Shown: in pieces, positions 34,591-43,019 of the stretch
How the letters are laid out: every line of letters begins with the position of its first letter
Numbering within the stretch: the first letter of the stretch is position 1
NCBI RefSeq assembly: GCF_003591485.1
Contig: NZ_QZCF01000004.1
Location: 248,001-312,000, forward strand
Source of the DNA: Paenibacillus sp. 1011MAR3C5
Lineage (GTDB): Bacteria; Bacillota; Bacilli; Paenibacillales; Paenibacillaceae
Direction of reading: 5' to 3'
DNA: 64,000 nt
Made by a program: the position numbers and the translations under genes
The notes under the pieces: generated by a model
Databases searched by the model: none
What the model was told of the DNA's origin: nothing
What the model saw: the letters and a program-made list of their open reading frames with translations, nothing else

Positions 34591-34608
34591 CAAAGCGATG
34601 ATTAGTAT
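34580..34608 (+). promoter_or_regulatory. Possible promoter of the frameshifted lipoprotein gene
   Basis: TTGACA at 34580-34585, 17 bases, then TAGTAT at 34603-34608. The surroundings are AT-rich, so this is tentative. Confidence 0.4.
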
Positions 34609-34677
34609 TATTTAATATAATATATCAATTTTTGCTTATTTATCTATGAGTCATAATGGATTAAGCGGGGTGGATTA

Positions 34678-36010
34678 ATGAAGAGGATATGGTGTTGTAT
34701 TTTTATTATGCTTCTTGTTACTAGTCTGATCAGCGGATGCTCAATCGCAGAAAAAAAGAAAGATGAGGAACCAGTCACCATCAAAGTGTTAACTCCATAT
34801 AAAAATGAATTTGAAAAATTTGAAACGATATTAAAAACGGAGTTTCCGCATATCAGCTATGAGACTGTAGGCATTATTGAGCTGATGAATAAAGAGGGAA
34901 ACACCGTAAAGGATTATAATGCGCGTATTACAGAGCTAATGCAGGAGCATGATGCGGATCTGTACTTTAATTTTAATCCCGAATTGTATTGGAAAGAAAT
35001 TCAGCTTGCTAACCTAAATACATATATTCAAAAAAAATGAGCTTCAGTTGAATGAGATTCAAAGCGAGATGATATCGCCAAATCATCCTGTGTATTATAT
35101 TTCTCCTACTTTTGACCGCATAGTGCTTTTAATTAATAAAAAATTGTTGGAAGAAAGTCAAATTCAACTTGATGATTGGAATTTGACTTGGGAAGAATTG
35201 AGGGAGTTGACGCAACAACTGAAAACGGCTGATTCCACCCTGACAGGCTATGAAATAGAAGGAACCACAAATTGGAACAAATTGCTGACGGAAATAGCTG
35301 AATTGAATGGCATAAGCACTCGGGGTGAAAAAGGCCGTATCAGTTGGAGTCCGGAGTTGAAAACCATAGCGAAAGAGATGGTTGACGATGTGTCAAACGG
35401 CATATTACGTCAAGGTGATTCGAGCGCTAGAAACTGGAGCCAGCTTGCTTTCTTCATAGGTAAGGCCTCTAATATTCATACTTTGTTGGCTGACCCTGCA
35501 ACTGCTTCGAGTTGGGTATTGGCGTCCATTCCACACTCGCTTCAACCTTCATTCTACAACCCTTATATTAGAACCACTAATATTGCGCTAAGCGAAAACA
35601 GCGACAAGAAAGAGCAGGCATGGGAACTAATCGAATACTTACTTAGTGAAAAAGCAGTTCCTGATCTAACCAATATTAGTCCGACGAAAAGTTTTTATTG
35701 GCAAGAGTTTGTTGGATTCCCTACGCATCTGAGCAAGGTGGAGCTCGGCAATATCTCATTGGATGTGTTAATGCCGGATGCTTCAGCAATAATGCCGGAT
35801 GTATCGGCAACAATGCCGGAAGCGCCGGCAAATAGGGGCGGTGAAATTCTTGATCCCATGAAAGCATCTCTTTTTGCCCAAGAAGTAGACAAACAATTTA
35901 CATCTGTGAGAAATAGAAGCATCCCTTTTGAGCAAGCGTGGGATGCCATTCAATCGCTAATAGAAGATATTAATGCTGATCCAGCGAACTTTATCACGAT
36001 TCCAGGTTAA
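34678..36010 (+). pseudogene. Third solute-binding lipoprotein gene, frameshifted at an A8 tract
   Basis: The N-terminal 120 codons encode a lipoprotein signal (lipobox LISGC) and the start of a solute-binding domain, ending at TGA 35038-35040. The remaining 320 residues continue one frame over (NEIQSEMISPN...). The shift lies at a run of eight A (35030-35037); reading seven would restore one protein of about 440 residues. The second half keeps the solute-binding features WEELRELTQQL and KEQAWELIEYLL. Composition is distinctly more AT-rich than paralogues 1 and 2. It could be a true pseudogene, a sequencing error, or a gene expressed by slippage on the A-run. Confidence 0.75.
35771..35830 (+). 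repeat. 21-bp tandem repeat encoding MPDxSAx
   Basis: Three consecutive units beginning ATGCCGGA (35771, 35792, 35813), the last one shorter and diverged, encode MPDASAI, MPDVSAT and MPEAPA in the frameshifted lipoprotein. Confidence 0.75.
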
Positions 36011-36013
36011 CGG

Positions 36014-36061
36014 AAAACCTCCAGACTCTCGAAGAAGAGGGAACTGGAGGTTTTTGTTTTT
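36014..36061 (+). terminator. Intrinsic terminator after the frameshifted lipoprotein
   Basis: AAAACCTCCAG/CTGGAGGTTTT (11 bp), followed by TTTTTGTTTTT-like sequence. Apart from the extended -10 at 36323, the rest of the 36062-36373 gap shows nothing I can name. Confidence 0.85.
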
Positions 36062-36322
36062 CTGCAAGCTTTTCGGATATGTGGGAGTATGTTCCCGATA
36101 TGGCTTTGCCAGACCTTTAAAGCTGCAAATAAACCATAAACAGCGGTAGGCCCAGGCGCAGGCTCATGTTCGAAGCAGCGGTAAACGTCGGTATCTTAGG
36201 GGAAATCCGCTCTGCGGGTCCAACGGCCATAGAACAAATCTACACATCAGATGATCGGAATGAGGCTGGCAGGCAACAAATTGATGCATTTATCGGGAGG
36301 CAGCCGAACTTGGCCCGGAGGG

Positions 36323-36331
36323 TGCTATAAT
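36323..36331 (+). promoter_or_regulatory. Extended -10 promoter of the YesM-type kinase gene
   Basis: TGCTATAAT, an extended -10 with a perfect hexamer, 42 bases before the kinase ATG. No good -35 is visible, as is usual for extended -10 promoters. Confidence 0.5.
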
Positions 36332-36373
36332 GAAGGAGCCAATTACGAATACGACTCAAAGGGGCTTTCGAAC

Positions 36374-38185
36374 ATGAGAGGTTGGGGAAGATGGCTGCTG
36401 CCTACCAAGCTGAAGCATCGAATCTTCGTCACGTTTGTGCTGCTCATTTTGCTGCCTTTCGGCTTGCTGAACTTTTACAATTACCATCGCATTGAGGATT
36501 TGGTGCAGGAGAAGATTAGTGACCAGAGCCACGATCAGCTTGAGAACCTGCATAGCCAGCTTCTGGACCAGATGAGCATAGCATTCAAGACCCTGATCTT
36601 CCTGGAGCAGGACTCTACGGTTAAGGATGTACTGAAGCGTCCCGAATCCAGGGATGTCCTGGACAATAAAGATTTGGTAGAAGAGAAGTTCAAAAATTTG
36701 AATAACAGCTTTTTCCTCTATAATCCGTCCGTCTACTTCTCGCTGCTGGATCTTCACGGACATGTCTATACGTCGTATCAGCCCAAGAAAGCACTGGATT
36801 ATGAGGAATTAGACAACAATCCCTGGTTCGAACAAGCGGAGCAGGATGCGGTGCCGTACCGCTGGGTGCCAAATGAAGAAAACTATGTGTTTCGCGATGT
36901 TTCGACTAGTCCCTATCTGCTGTCGCTGTATGCGATTCTGCGTGAAAGGGATGGGATGCCCTACGGCAAAGCTCGGGTGAGCATCGACTACTCCTATTGG
37001 TTCCAATCCACCGTGTCGGGATCAGGCATGGATCAGGACTATTTCATTCTGACACAAGAAGGCGAGACAGTAGCCCGTTCCGTCCGTGATGCGATGCTCC
37101 CTGATTCGGTTATGGAACGTATTACGGGACAGCGGGATGACGGTTACTTCATCGATGCGGATACGGACAGCCTGATCAACTACAGCTATATGGAATCGGT
37201 GGACTGGTACATGATTAACCGAATACCGTTATCGTTGCTGTTCGGTGAGCTAGACGCGTTGAAGAATAAATATTTTATGACGTTTTTTCTGCTGACGGCC
37301 GCCTTTATCGCGATGACCTTTCTCATTACCCATGCTTTCGTCCGTCCGCTAACCCATCTCCAGCATAAGATGAAGGATGCTGTCGCCAAAAACTTCAAGA
37401 TCCGCCTGCCGGAACGGAAATATGCCGGCGAGGTGCTTGATCTGACGCGTACCTTCAACGGGATGCTTGGCGATATGGACCGGATGATCGGGGAGCTGAG
37501 ATCAGAGCAAAGGCAGAAGGACGCCGTCCGGTTCCAGATGCTGCTTGCGCAGATGAATCCGCACTTCCTGCTGAATACGCTGAATACGATGAAGTGGATT
37601 GCGCTTCGCCATGAGCAAGAGGATATCGCCGATATGTGTGTTTCACTCGGCAAGCTGCTGGAGACGAGCTTGAATGCGGAAGTGGACTTGATTCATTTGA
37701 AAAACGAGCTTGAGCTGATTGAAGCTTTTGTCTATATCCAGCAGGTACGCCATAATTATCGATTCGATGTCCGTTACGAATACGACGAGAGCCTGCATTA
37801 TGCGCTGGTACCCAAGCTCAGCTTGCAGCCCCTCGTGGAAAATGCGATACAGCATGGCGTATCAGCGCTGCCGGAGGGCGGACGAATCTGGATACGGATT
37901 CGGATGCTGCCTGATCGGCATGCGCTGGAACTGGAAGTGGAGGACAACGGCATCGGCATTCAGCAGTCGCTGAGCAGCAAGCGCCACCGGACCAGGCCCG
38001 GTATCGGATTGACCAATGTCAGGGAGAGGCTGCGCTTGCTCTACAAGGATGAGGGCGCGCTGGAGACGGTGGAGCTGGAGCAGGGGACGCTGATCCGCAT
38101 GACCATTCCTTATCTTCTCTCCAAGCCGTTCAAGGTTGGTGATGATTCGTTGTTGCAGGTTGAAGCCAACAATCTTAAAGCCTAG
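36374..38185 (+). CDS. YesM-type membrane sensor histidine kinase
   Basis: 603 residues. Membrane helix 1 (~19-36), an extracellular dCache-like domain (~37-295), helix 2 (~300-320), HAMP (~320-372), then a LytS/YesM His_kinase domain with QMNPHFLLNTLNTMKW (phospho-acceptor His397) and a HATPase with VENAIQHGV and DNGIGI. AAAGGGG lies before the ATG at 36374; the frame extends upstream to 36251 without a site. It is paired with the response regulator 17 bases downstream. By analogy with YesMN it senses a carbohydrate or a binding-protein complex outside the cell. The vestige at 34190 shows that a second copy once existed nearby. Confidence 0.9.
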   Translation: MRGWGRWLLPTKLKHRIFVTFVLLILLPFGLLNFYNYHRIEDLVQEKISDQSHDQLENLHSQLLDQMSIAFKTLIFLEQDSTVKDVLKRPESRDVLDNKDLVEEKFKNLNNSFFLYNPSVYFSLLDLHGHVYTSYQPKKALDYEELDNNPWFEQAEQDAVPYRWVPNEENYVFRDVSTSPYLLSLYAILRERDGMPYGKARVSIDYSYWFQSTVSGSGMDQDYFILTQEGETVARSVRDAMLPDSVMERITGQRDDGYFIDADTDSLINYSYMESVDWYMINRIPLSLLFGELDALKNKYFMTFFLLTAAFIAMTFLITHAFVRPLTHLQHKMKDAVAKNFKIRLPERKYAGEVLDLTRTFNGMLGDMDRMIGELRSEQRQKDAVRFQMLLAQMNPHFLLNTLNTMKWIALRHEQEDIADMCVSLGKLLETSLNAEVDLIHLKNELELIEAFVYIQQVRHNYRFDVRYEYDESLHYALVPKLSLQPLVENAIQHGVSALPEGGRIWIRIRMLPDRHALELEVEDNGIGIQQSLSSKRHRTRPGIGLTNVRERLRLLYKDEGALETVELEQGTLIRMTIPYLLSKPFKVGDDSLLQVEANNLKA

Positions 38186-38202
38186 CAGAAGGAGGGCCGC
38201 AT

Positions 38203-38979
38203 ATGTGGAAGGTGCTGCTGGTAGAGGATGAGTTTTTTGTGCGGGAATCGGTGAAGGAGCTGATCCGCTGGGAAGAGCTTGGTTTTACGCTGAGCGGGGA
38301 AGCGGGGGACGGGATCGAGGCTTTGGAGAAGATGAAGGCGGATGCGCCAGACCTGGTGCTGACCGATATTGTCATGCCGCGGATGGATGGGATCCAACTG
38401 TTGAAGGAAGCGAAGGAAGCGGGAATGCGCAGCAAGTTCATTATGCTGACATGCATGGGGGAGTTTGAATATATCCGGCAGGCGATGGAATATGGGGCAT
38501 CCAATTATATACTTAAGCTGTCGATGAGCGTCAATGATTTGCGGGATACGCTCACGAAGATGAACAAGGAGCTGATGTCTTCGAGGGAGCAACTGAAGGG
38601 TATAACCGCTGCTTCGTCGATGCAGCCGGATAACAGGTCGCTGCCGCAGACCGCGCACCCTGAGGTGAACAAAATACTCGGTTATATCGAACAAAACTAT
38701 GCACAGGATATTACTGTCAAGTCATTATCACAGTATGTCATGATGGGTGAAAATTACGTAAGCGCCCTGTTCAAGAAAAAGACGGGACGTAACCTTATTC
38801 ATTATGTCCACGAGGTGCGAATTGGGCACGCGAAGCGGCTGCTCAAGGAGACGGAGCTGCCTGTTCATGAGATCGGGCTTCGGGTTGGGTTTGCGAACGA
38901 TAATTACTTTATTAAAATTTTCAAGCGGGACACGGGCGTGACCCCAAGCCAGTATCGTCATGCCGAAGCGGCGCAATAG
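38203..38979 (+). CDS. YesN-type AraC-family response regulator, short form
   Basis: 258 residues. The receiver domain has phospho-acceptor Asp55 in VLTDIVMPRMDG. A short linker leads to two AraC helix-turn-helices (TVKSLSQYVMMGENYVSALFKKKTG and PVHEIGLRVGFANDNYFIKIFKR). It lacks the ~250-residue middle region of typical YesN proteins (~500 residues), so receiver and DNA-binding domain are almost directly joined. Its likely targets are the neighbouring lipoprotein or ABC genes. Confidence 0.9.
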   Translation: MWKVLLVEDEFFVRESVKELIRWEELGFTLSGEAGDGIEALEKMKADAPDLVLTDIVMPRMDGIQLLKEAKEAGMRSKFIMLTCMGEFEYIRQAMEYGASNYILKLSMSVNDLRDTLTKMNKELMSSREQLKGITAASSMQPDNRSLPQTAHPEVNKILGYIEQNYAQDITVKSLSQYVMMGENYVSALFKKKTGRNLIHYVHEVRIGHAKRLLKETELPVHEIGLRVGFANDNYFIKIFKRDTGVTPSQYRHAEAAQ

Positions 38980-39004
38980 AACAAAAAAACGCTATGCGAT
39001 AAAA

Positions 39005-39018
39005 AGAAAGCGCTTAAT
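39005..39018 (+). promoter_or_regulatory. Weak cre-like site upstream of the solute-binding gene
   Basis: AGAAAGCGCTTAAT keeps the AAGCGCTT core of the CcpA box but mismatches the consensus at three outer positions. It lies 112 bases before the start of the sugar-binding lipoprotein gene. Confidence 0.3.
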
Positions 39019-39129
39019 TCAGTGATTATGTTCCATGAAGAAAACAGAATTGTTACTTATGACGATGGCCCGCGGCTTGCTATTCTGTTCATGCAGGACA
39101 CTGCTATTACTTGCAAGGGGGCTAACCGA

Positions 39130-40473
39130 ATGAAGAATAGGAAGTGGCTTACAGTATCGGTCATGCTAGTGGTCGTGCTCAGCCTATTGGCAGGCTGTGC
39201 GGGCAATAAAGGGGGCAACACAGCACCGGCTAATGAAGGAAGCACGCCGCAGGAGAGCGCGCCTGCAGGCGGCGACGCCAAGCCTGTCAAGCTGAAGATG
39301 TGGGGAGGCGTGCCGCCGGAGTCTGGCCCGCAGGCTGTGGTGGATGCGTGGAATAAGGACAATCCGAACATCCAGGTGGAATACGTGCGGTTCGTAAATG
39401 ACGATGACGGCAATCTGAAGCTGGACACGGCGCTTTTGACAGGCCAGGATGTCGATTTGTACGTCAACTATTCGCTAACTCAGGTGGAGAAGCGAATCGC
39501 ATCCAATGTCGCGCTTGATCTTAGCGGATTCAGCGACTACAACATTGATGAGAAGATGGGGGCCGATGCCGCAGCCTGGAAGGTGAATGACAAGTACTAC
39601 GGCATCCCGACGAAGAAAAACGTGTTTTTCGTTGCGCTGAACAAGGATGCGCTCGATAAGGCGGGACTTCCGGTGCCGAAGGATTGGACCTGGAACGAGA
39701 TGCGAGCATATGCGAAGACGCTGAAGGCGGACTTTAATTACGGGCTTGTCCAGCATACTGAGCCGCTGATCGATCCGGTCGATTCCGCGTTGGTAAAGGC
39801 CAGATATACGAAGGAAGACGGCAGCTCCAATCTGGAGCATCCAGCTGTGAAGCAATGGCTGGAGACGATGAACGGCATGATGCGCGAAGACAAGTCGACT
39901 CCGCTTCTTGGCGAGCAGCTGACGTCGAAGATGCCGGTGGAGAATGTATTCCTCGGCGGCGAAGCGGCGATGCTGAATATTGGTGAATGGCTCATCCGCA
40001 GCTCGAACAATACAACAGACTTTCCGCGTGACTTCAAGATCGCTTTCGCACCGGTGCCGCGTCTGTCCGATGCGGCGGCAGACTTCGTCACTCGCGGCGG
40101 TCTCGGCGACTTCATCTCGATCAATGCCAAGTCGAAAAATCAGGATGCAGCTTGGGCGTTTCTGAAGTGGTACGCTGACGGAGGCATGGCACCGATGGCT
40201 GCAGGCGGCCGCTTGCCGGCATCGAAGGATGTCGATCAGGAGACAGCCTTAACGAGCTTGCTCGGCGACAAAGCGGATACGTATGACGTAGATTCCTTGC
40301 GTTATGTGTTATATGAGGATACGACGTCTACCTTCGTGCGCAGCGTTCCGCAGGAAGTGATGGACCTTCGTTCGCAGGAGTACGAGAAATATTTCCTCGG
40401 CAACCAGACTGCCGATGAGACGTTGGCTCGTATGGCGCAGCGTCATAACGATTATTTGAAGCAACAGAAGTAA
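39130..40473 (+). CDS. Sugar ABC transporter solute-binding lipoprotein (CUT1 type)
   Basis: 447 residues. Signal peptide with lipobox LLAGC, then a Gly/Asn/Pro-rich tether, then a MalE/UgpB-like family 1 solute-binding fold (VKLKMWGGVPPESGPQAVVDAWNKDNP, YYGIPTKKNVFFVALNKDAL, QDAAWAFLKWYADG). The ATG at 39130 follows AAGGGGG; an in-frame ATG at 39022 has no site. It follows the YesM/YesN pair and probably serves the permeases at 42120 and 43020, from which two acetyltransferase genes separate it. The ATPase is probably a shared MsmK-type protein elsewhere. Confidence 0.9.
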   Translation: MKNRKWLTVSVMLVVVLSLLAGCAGNKGGNTAPANEGSTPQESAPAGGDAKPVKLKMWGGVPPESGPQAVVDAWNKDNPNIQVEYVRFVNDDDGNLKLDTALLTGQDVDLYVNYSLTQVEKRIASNVALDLSGFSDYNIDEKMGADAAAWKVNDKYYGIPTKKNVFFVALNKDALDKAGLPVPKDWTWNEMRAYAKTLKADFNYGLVQHTEPLIDPVDSALVKARYTKEDGSSNLEHPAVKQWLETMNGMMREDKSTPLLGEQLTSKMPVENVFLGGEAAMLNIGEWLIRSSNNTTDFPRDFKIAFAPVPRLSDAAADFVTRGGLGDFISINAKSKNQDAAWAFLKWYADGGMAPMAAGGRLPASKDVDQETALTSLLGDKADTYDVDSLRYVLYEDTTSTFVRSVPQEVMDLRSQEYEKYFLGNQTADETLARMAQRHNDYLKQQK

Positions 40474-40504
40474 GGTAGGTTTCGGGAAATCGTATATCGT
40501 CACC

Positions 40505-40556
40505 AAAGATCGTCCATGGAGCTCTGGAAGGAGTCCCAAGGACGATCTTTTTTTAT
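40505..40556 (+). terminator. Intrinsic terminator after the solute-binding gene
   Basis: AAAGATCGTCC/GGACGATCTTT, 11-bp perfect stem, followed by a T-rich run. It separates the binding-protein gene from the downstream acetyltransferases. Confidence 0.88.
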
Positions 40557-40628
40557 TTGCATCGTTGAAGATGCACCGATATAATAGTTTCCAATATCTT
40601 GATTCGGAATATCAAGGAGGGTTGCCGC

Positions 40629-41177
40629 ATGGGGAATGTAAGGCTGGTGAAGCCGTCGCTGGCTTACCGTGAAGCGTATATGGATTTTTATGAGGATTGG
40701 CTGACGGAAGGCGTCGAAGCAATCGTGCCTTGGGTTGTGGAAGGCGATCCGCAAGATTTTGAAGCTTATGTAGCATTCTTGTATGCTGCGGACAGCGAAG
40801 AGAAATTGACGGATGATGGTTTTGTACCGCATTCGACTTATTGGCTAATAAATGAAGAGGAAGAGATCGTTGGAGCGGTCAACATCCGTCATCGGCTTAA
40901 TCAGAAGCTGCTAGAGAGCGGCGGACATATTGGCTACGGCATTCGCCCTTCGCGCCGCGGCAGAGGGTATGCGTCGGTACAGCTAGCTGAGGCATTGAAG
41001 GTAGTCAAAGGGATGGGAATTGAGCGTGTGCTGCTGGTATGCGATCATGACAACGAAGCATCGGAGCGGACGATTCGCCGGGCTGGCGGTGTGCTGGAAT
41101 CCTTATTTACGACGGACAAGGGGGAAGTGTTGAAGCGGTTTTGGATTGATGGGAGGGAACAAGCAGCAGAGCTGTAG
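40629..41177 (+). CDS. GNAT-family N-acetyltransferase
   Basis: 182 residues. The acetyl-CoA binding motif GYGIRPSRRGRGYASVQLAEAL (motif A, Q/R-x-x-G-x-G/A) sits in the second half. HSTYWLINEEEEIVGAVNIRHRLN forms the preceding beta strands. The protein is of the single-domain type acting on small molecules or protein N-termini; the substrate is unknown. AAGGAGGG precedes the ATG at 40629. It is inserted between the solute-binding protein gene and its likely permeases. Confidence 0.87.
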   Translation: MGNVRLVKPSLAYREAYMDFYEDWLTEGVEAIVPWVVEGDPQDFEAYVAFLYAADSEEKLTDDGFVPHSTYWLINEEEEIVGAVNIRHRLNQKLLESGGHIGYGIRPSRRGRGYASVQLAEALKVVKGMGIERVLLVCDHDNEASERTIRRAGGVLESLFTTDKGEVLKRFWIDGREQAAEL

Positions 41178-41250
41178 CGGATACAACCTACTCATCGCAG
41201 GGCCACAGCACGCGGTATGGAGTTAAGCACAATAAAGGAGGCGGCGTGAC

Positions 41251-41796
41251 ATGCAGCTGGAGACGGAAAGATTGATTATTCGGGAGTTTACTCATGAGGA
41301 TCAGGACGCGGTGCATGAATATGCAGCAGATCCTGTTGTGACGACCCATATGATATGGGGTCCGAACTCGGAGGCGGATACGAGGGACTTTATTGTTCAT
41401 ATGCTCCGCTTGCAGGCACAGAAGCCGAGAGAAGGGTATGAGCTTGCAGTTGAGCTCAAGGATAGCGGGAAGCTAATCGGCGGCACGGGACTATACGTCT
41501 TGCCGGCCTCGCAGGGAGAGATTGGCTACTGCTTCAACAGGCCGTATTGGGGCAAAGGATATGCGACTGAGGCGGCTGGCGCCCTGTTGCGGTACGGCTT
41601 CCGGGAGCTTGGCCTTCATCGGGTCTATGCAACCTGCCGGCCGGGCAATATCGGCTCCGCAACGGTGATGCGCAAGCTCGGCATGACCTATGAAGGACAT
41701 ATGCGTGAGCATATGTTCCACAAAGGCAAATGGCATGACTCGCATTTGTATTCTATTCTGGAGCAGGAGTATGATGCGTTGCAGCGGCAGCTGTAA
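41251..41796 (+). CDS. GNAT-family N-acetyltransferase, RimJ/RimL-like
   Basis: 181 residues. The start LETERLIIREFTHEDQDAVHEYAADP is typical of RimJ/RimL-type enzymes. IGYCFNRPYWGKGYATEAAGALLRYGF is the acetyl-CoA motif, and GSATVMRKLGMTYEGHMREHMFHKGKWHDSHLYSIL the conserved C-terminus. It acetylates an amino group on a protein or small molecule; the target is not known. AAAGGAGG precedes the ATG. It ends upstream of a strong terminator. Confidence 0.9.
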   Translation: MQLETERLIIREFTHEDQDAVHEYAADPVVTTHMIWGPNSEADTRDFIVHMLRLQAQKPREGYELAVELKDSGKLIGGTGLYVLPASQGEIGYCFNRPYWGKGYATEAAGALLRYGFRELGLHRVYATCRPGNIGSATVMRKLGMTYEGHMREHMFHKGKWHDSHLYSILEQEYDALQRQL

Positions 41797-41880
41797 GAGA
41801 GTCGCGCAAGCATATATGTGCAGTAACCGGGTAACGAGAGCTAGGGGAGCATAGCAGAATAGCTAGCCTGCAGGAAAGGG

Positions 41881-41921
41881 CGCAGGGACATTCGTGGCTG
41901 ACGAATGTCCCTGCGTTTTTT
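41881..41921 (+). terminator. Strong intrinsic terminator
   Basis: CGCAGGGACATTCG/CGAATGTCCCTGCG, 14-bp perfect stem with a 7-base loop, then six T. It isolates the permease operon from the acetyltransferase genes. Confidence 0.93.
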
Positions 41922-41951
41922 ATGTTTTCAGGGGAGTAAGCGCTGCCGGAT

Positions 41952-41980
41952 GTGACACAAACATAGAACAATTCTATGAT
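41952..41980 (+). promoter_or_regulatory. Promoter with embedded dyad before the permease operon
   Basis: GTGACA at 41952-41957, a 17-base spacer and TATGAT at 41975-41980. The palindrome CATAGAA-CAA-TTCTATG (41962-41978) spans spacer and -10 and is a candidate operator. The remaining ~140 bases to the ATG contain nothing else I can identify. Confidence 0.6.
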
Positions 41981-42119
41981 AACGGCAGGTGGGTTGGAGG
42001 GCGGGAATTACGTCATTTTGTGATACGAATGCGGTGGAAATGTTCCTTATAAAGCCCTTCTCCTCCTTGGTAAGATAGGTTCAGCCAAAGTTAGCTAGCT
42101 TGCCAAGGGGGAGACGTAT

Positions 42120-43004
42120 ATGAAAACGAACAATTGGATGCGACGCCAATCCATGCTCGGCTATTTGTTTATCGGGCCGAATATGCTGGGCGTGCTGTTG
42201 TTCTTTGTAGTACCGGCAATCTATTCGTTCTATCTGATGTTCACCGATTACAAGTTCATGAATCCGGAGGTCAGCTTCGTCGGCATTGACAATATCAAGC
42301 GGCTGTTTCAGGATGAGCTATTCTATCTGTCGCTCAAAAATACAGTGATCTTCCTGCTGTCGGTACCCGTATCGATCGGTCTTGCGTTTCTGGTTGCCGT
42401 GGTGCTGAACGGCTCCGTCTATATGAAAAAGCTGCTGCGAGCGCTCTACTTCATGCCATACATTACAAGCGGCGTTGCCATCGCCTTTGTATGGATGCTG
42501 CTGTTCCAGCCGCAGCAGGGCCCGATCAACGGCTTCTTGCGTGCGATCGGCATCAGCAATCCGCCGGGCTGGCTGTCGACGACGGAAACGTCGATGCTTG
42601 CCATCGATATCATTTGGATCTGGTTCATGCTTGGCTATAACATGATCATCTATCTGGCAGCGCTGCAGGAGATTTCGAGCGAGCTGCTGGAGGCGGCGCG
42701 CATGGATGGGGCGAGGCGCTGGCAGGTTGTCCGCAGCATCATCTGGCCGCTTGTCAGCCCGACGACATTCCTGCTCCTTATTACGGGACTCATCATGACC
42801 ATTAAGACGTTCGGCATCATTCAGGCCATCACGCAAGGCGGACCAGGCAACAGCACGACGATTCTGTCACTGTTCGTCTACCAGAATGCATTCCGTTACT
42901 ACGATATGGGCTACGCCGCCACCATCTCTTGGGCGTTGTTCGCGCTGATTCTAATCATTACGCTGATCCAGTGGTGGGGACAGAAGCGCTGGGTTCACTA
43001 CTAG
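42120..43004 (+). CDS. Sugar ABC transporter permease, MalF-like
   Basis: 294 residues with six membrane helices. The cytosolic EAA loop reads LLEAARMDGARRWQVVRSIIWPLVSP. The N-terminal LGYLFIGPNMLGVLLFFVVPAIYSF is typical of CUT1 permease 1. It pairs with the downstream permease 15 bases away. The ribosome binding site AAGGGGGAG precedes the ATG. Likely cargo is an oligosaccharide or sugar acid, given the oxidoreductase at the end of the operon. Confidence 0.93.
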   Translation: MKTNNWMRRQSMLGYLFIGPNMLGVLLFFVVPAIYSFYLMFTDYKFMNPEVSFVGIDNIKRLFQDELFYLSLKNTVIFLLSVPVSIGLAFLVAVVLNGSVYMKKLLRALYFMPYITSGVAIAFVWMLLFQPQQGPINGFLRAIGISNPPGWLSTTETSMLAIDIIWIWFMLGYNMIIYLAALQEISSELLEAARMDGARRWQVVRSIIWPLVSPTTFLLLITGLIMTIKTFGIIQAITQGGPGNSTTILSLFVYQNAFRYYDMGYAATISWALFALILIITLIQWWGQKRWVHY

Positions 43005-43019
43005 AAGGAGGACGACTCG

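Noticed and set aside
36167..36331. 54-codon plus-strand frame (starting MFEAAVNVGILGE) upstream of the YesM-type kinase
   Set aside because: Reads like protein, but has no ribosome binding site, and its end overlaps the kinase promoter; I recognise no family.
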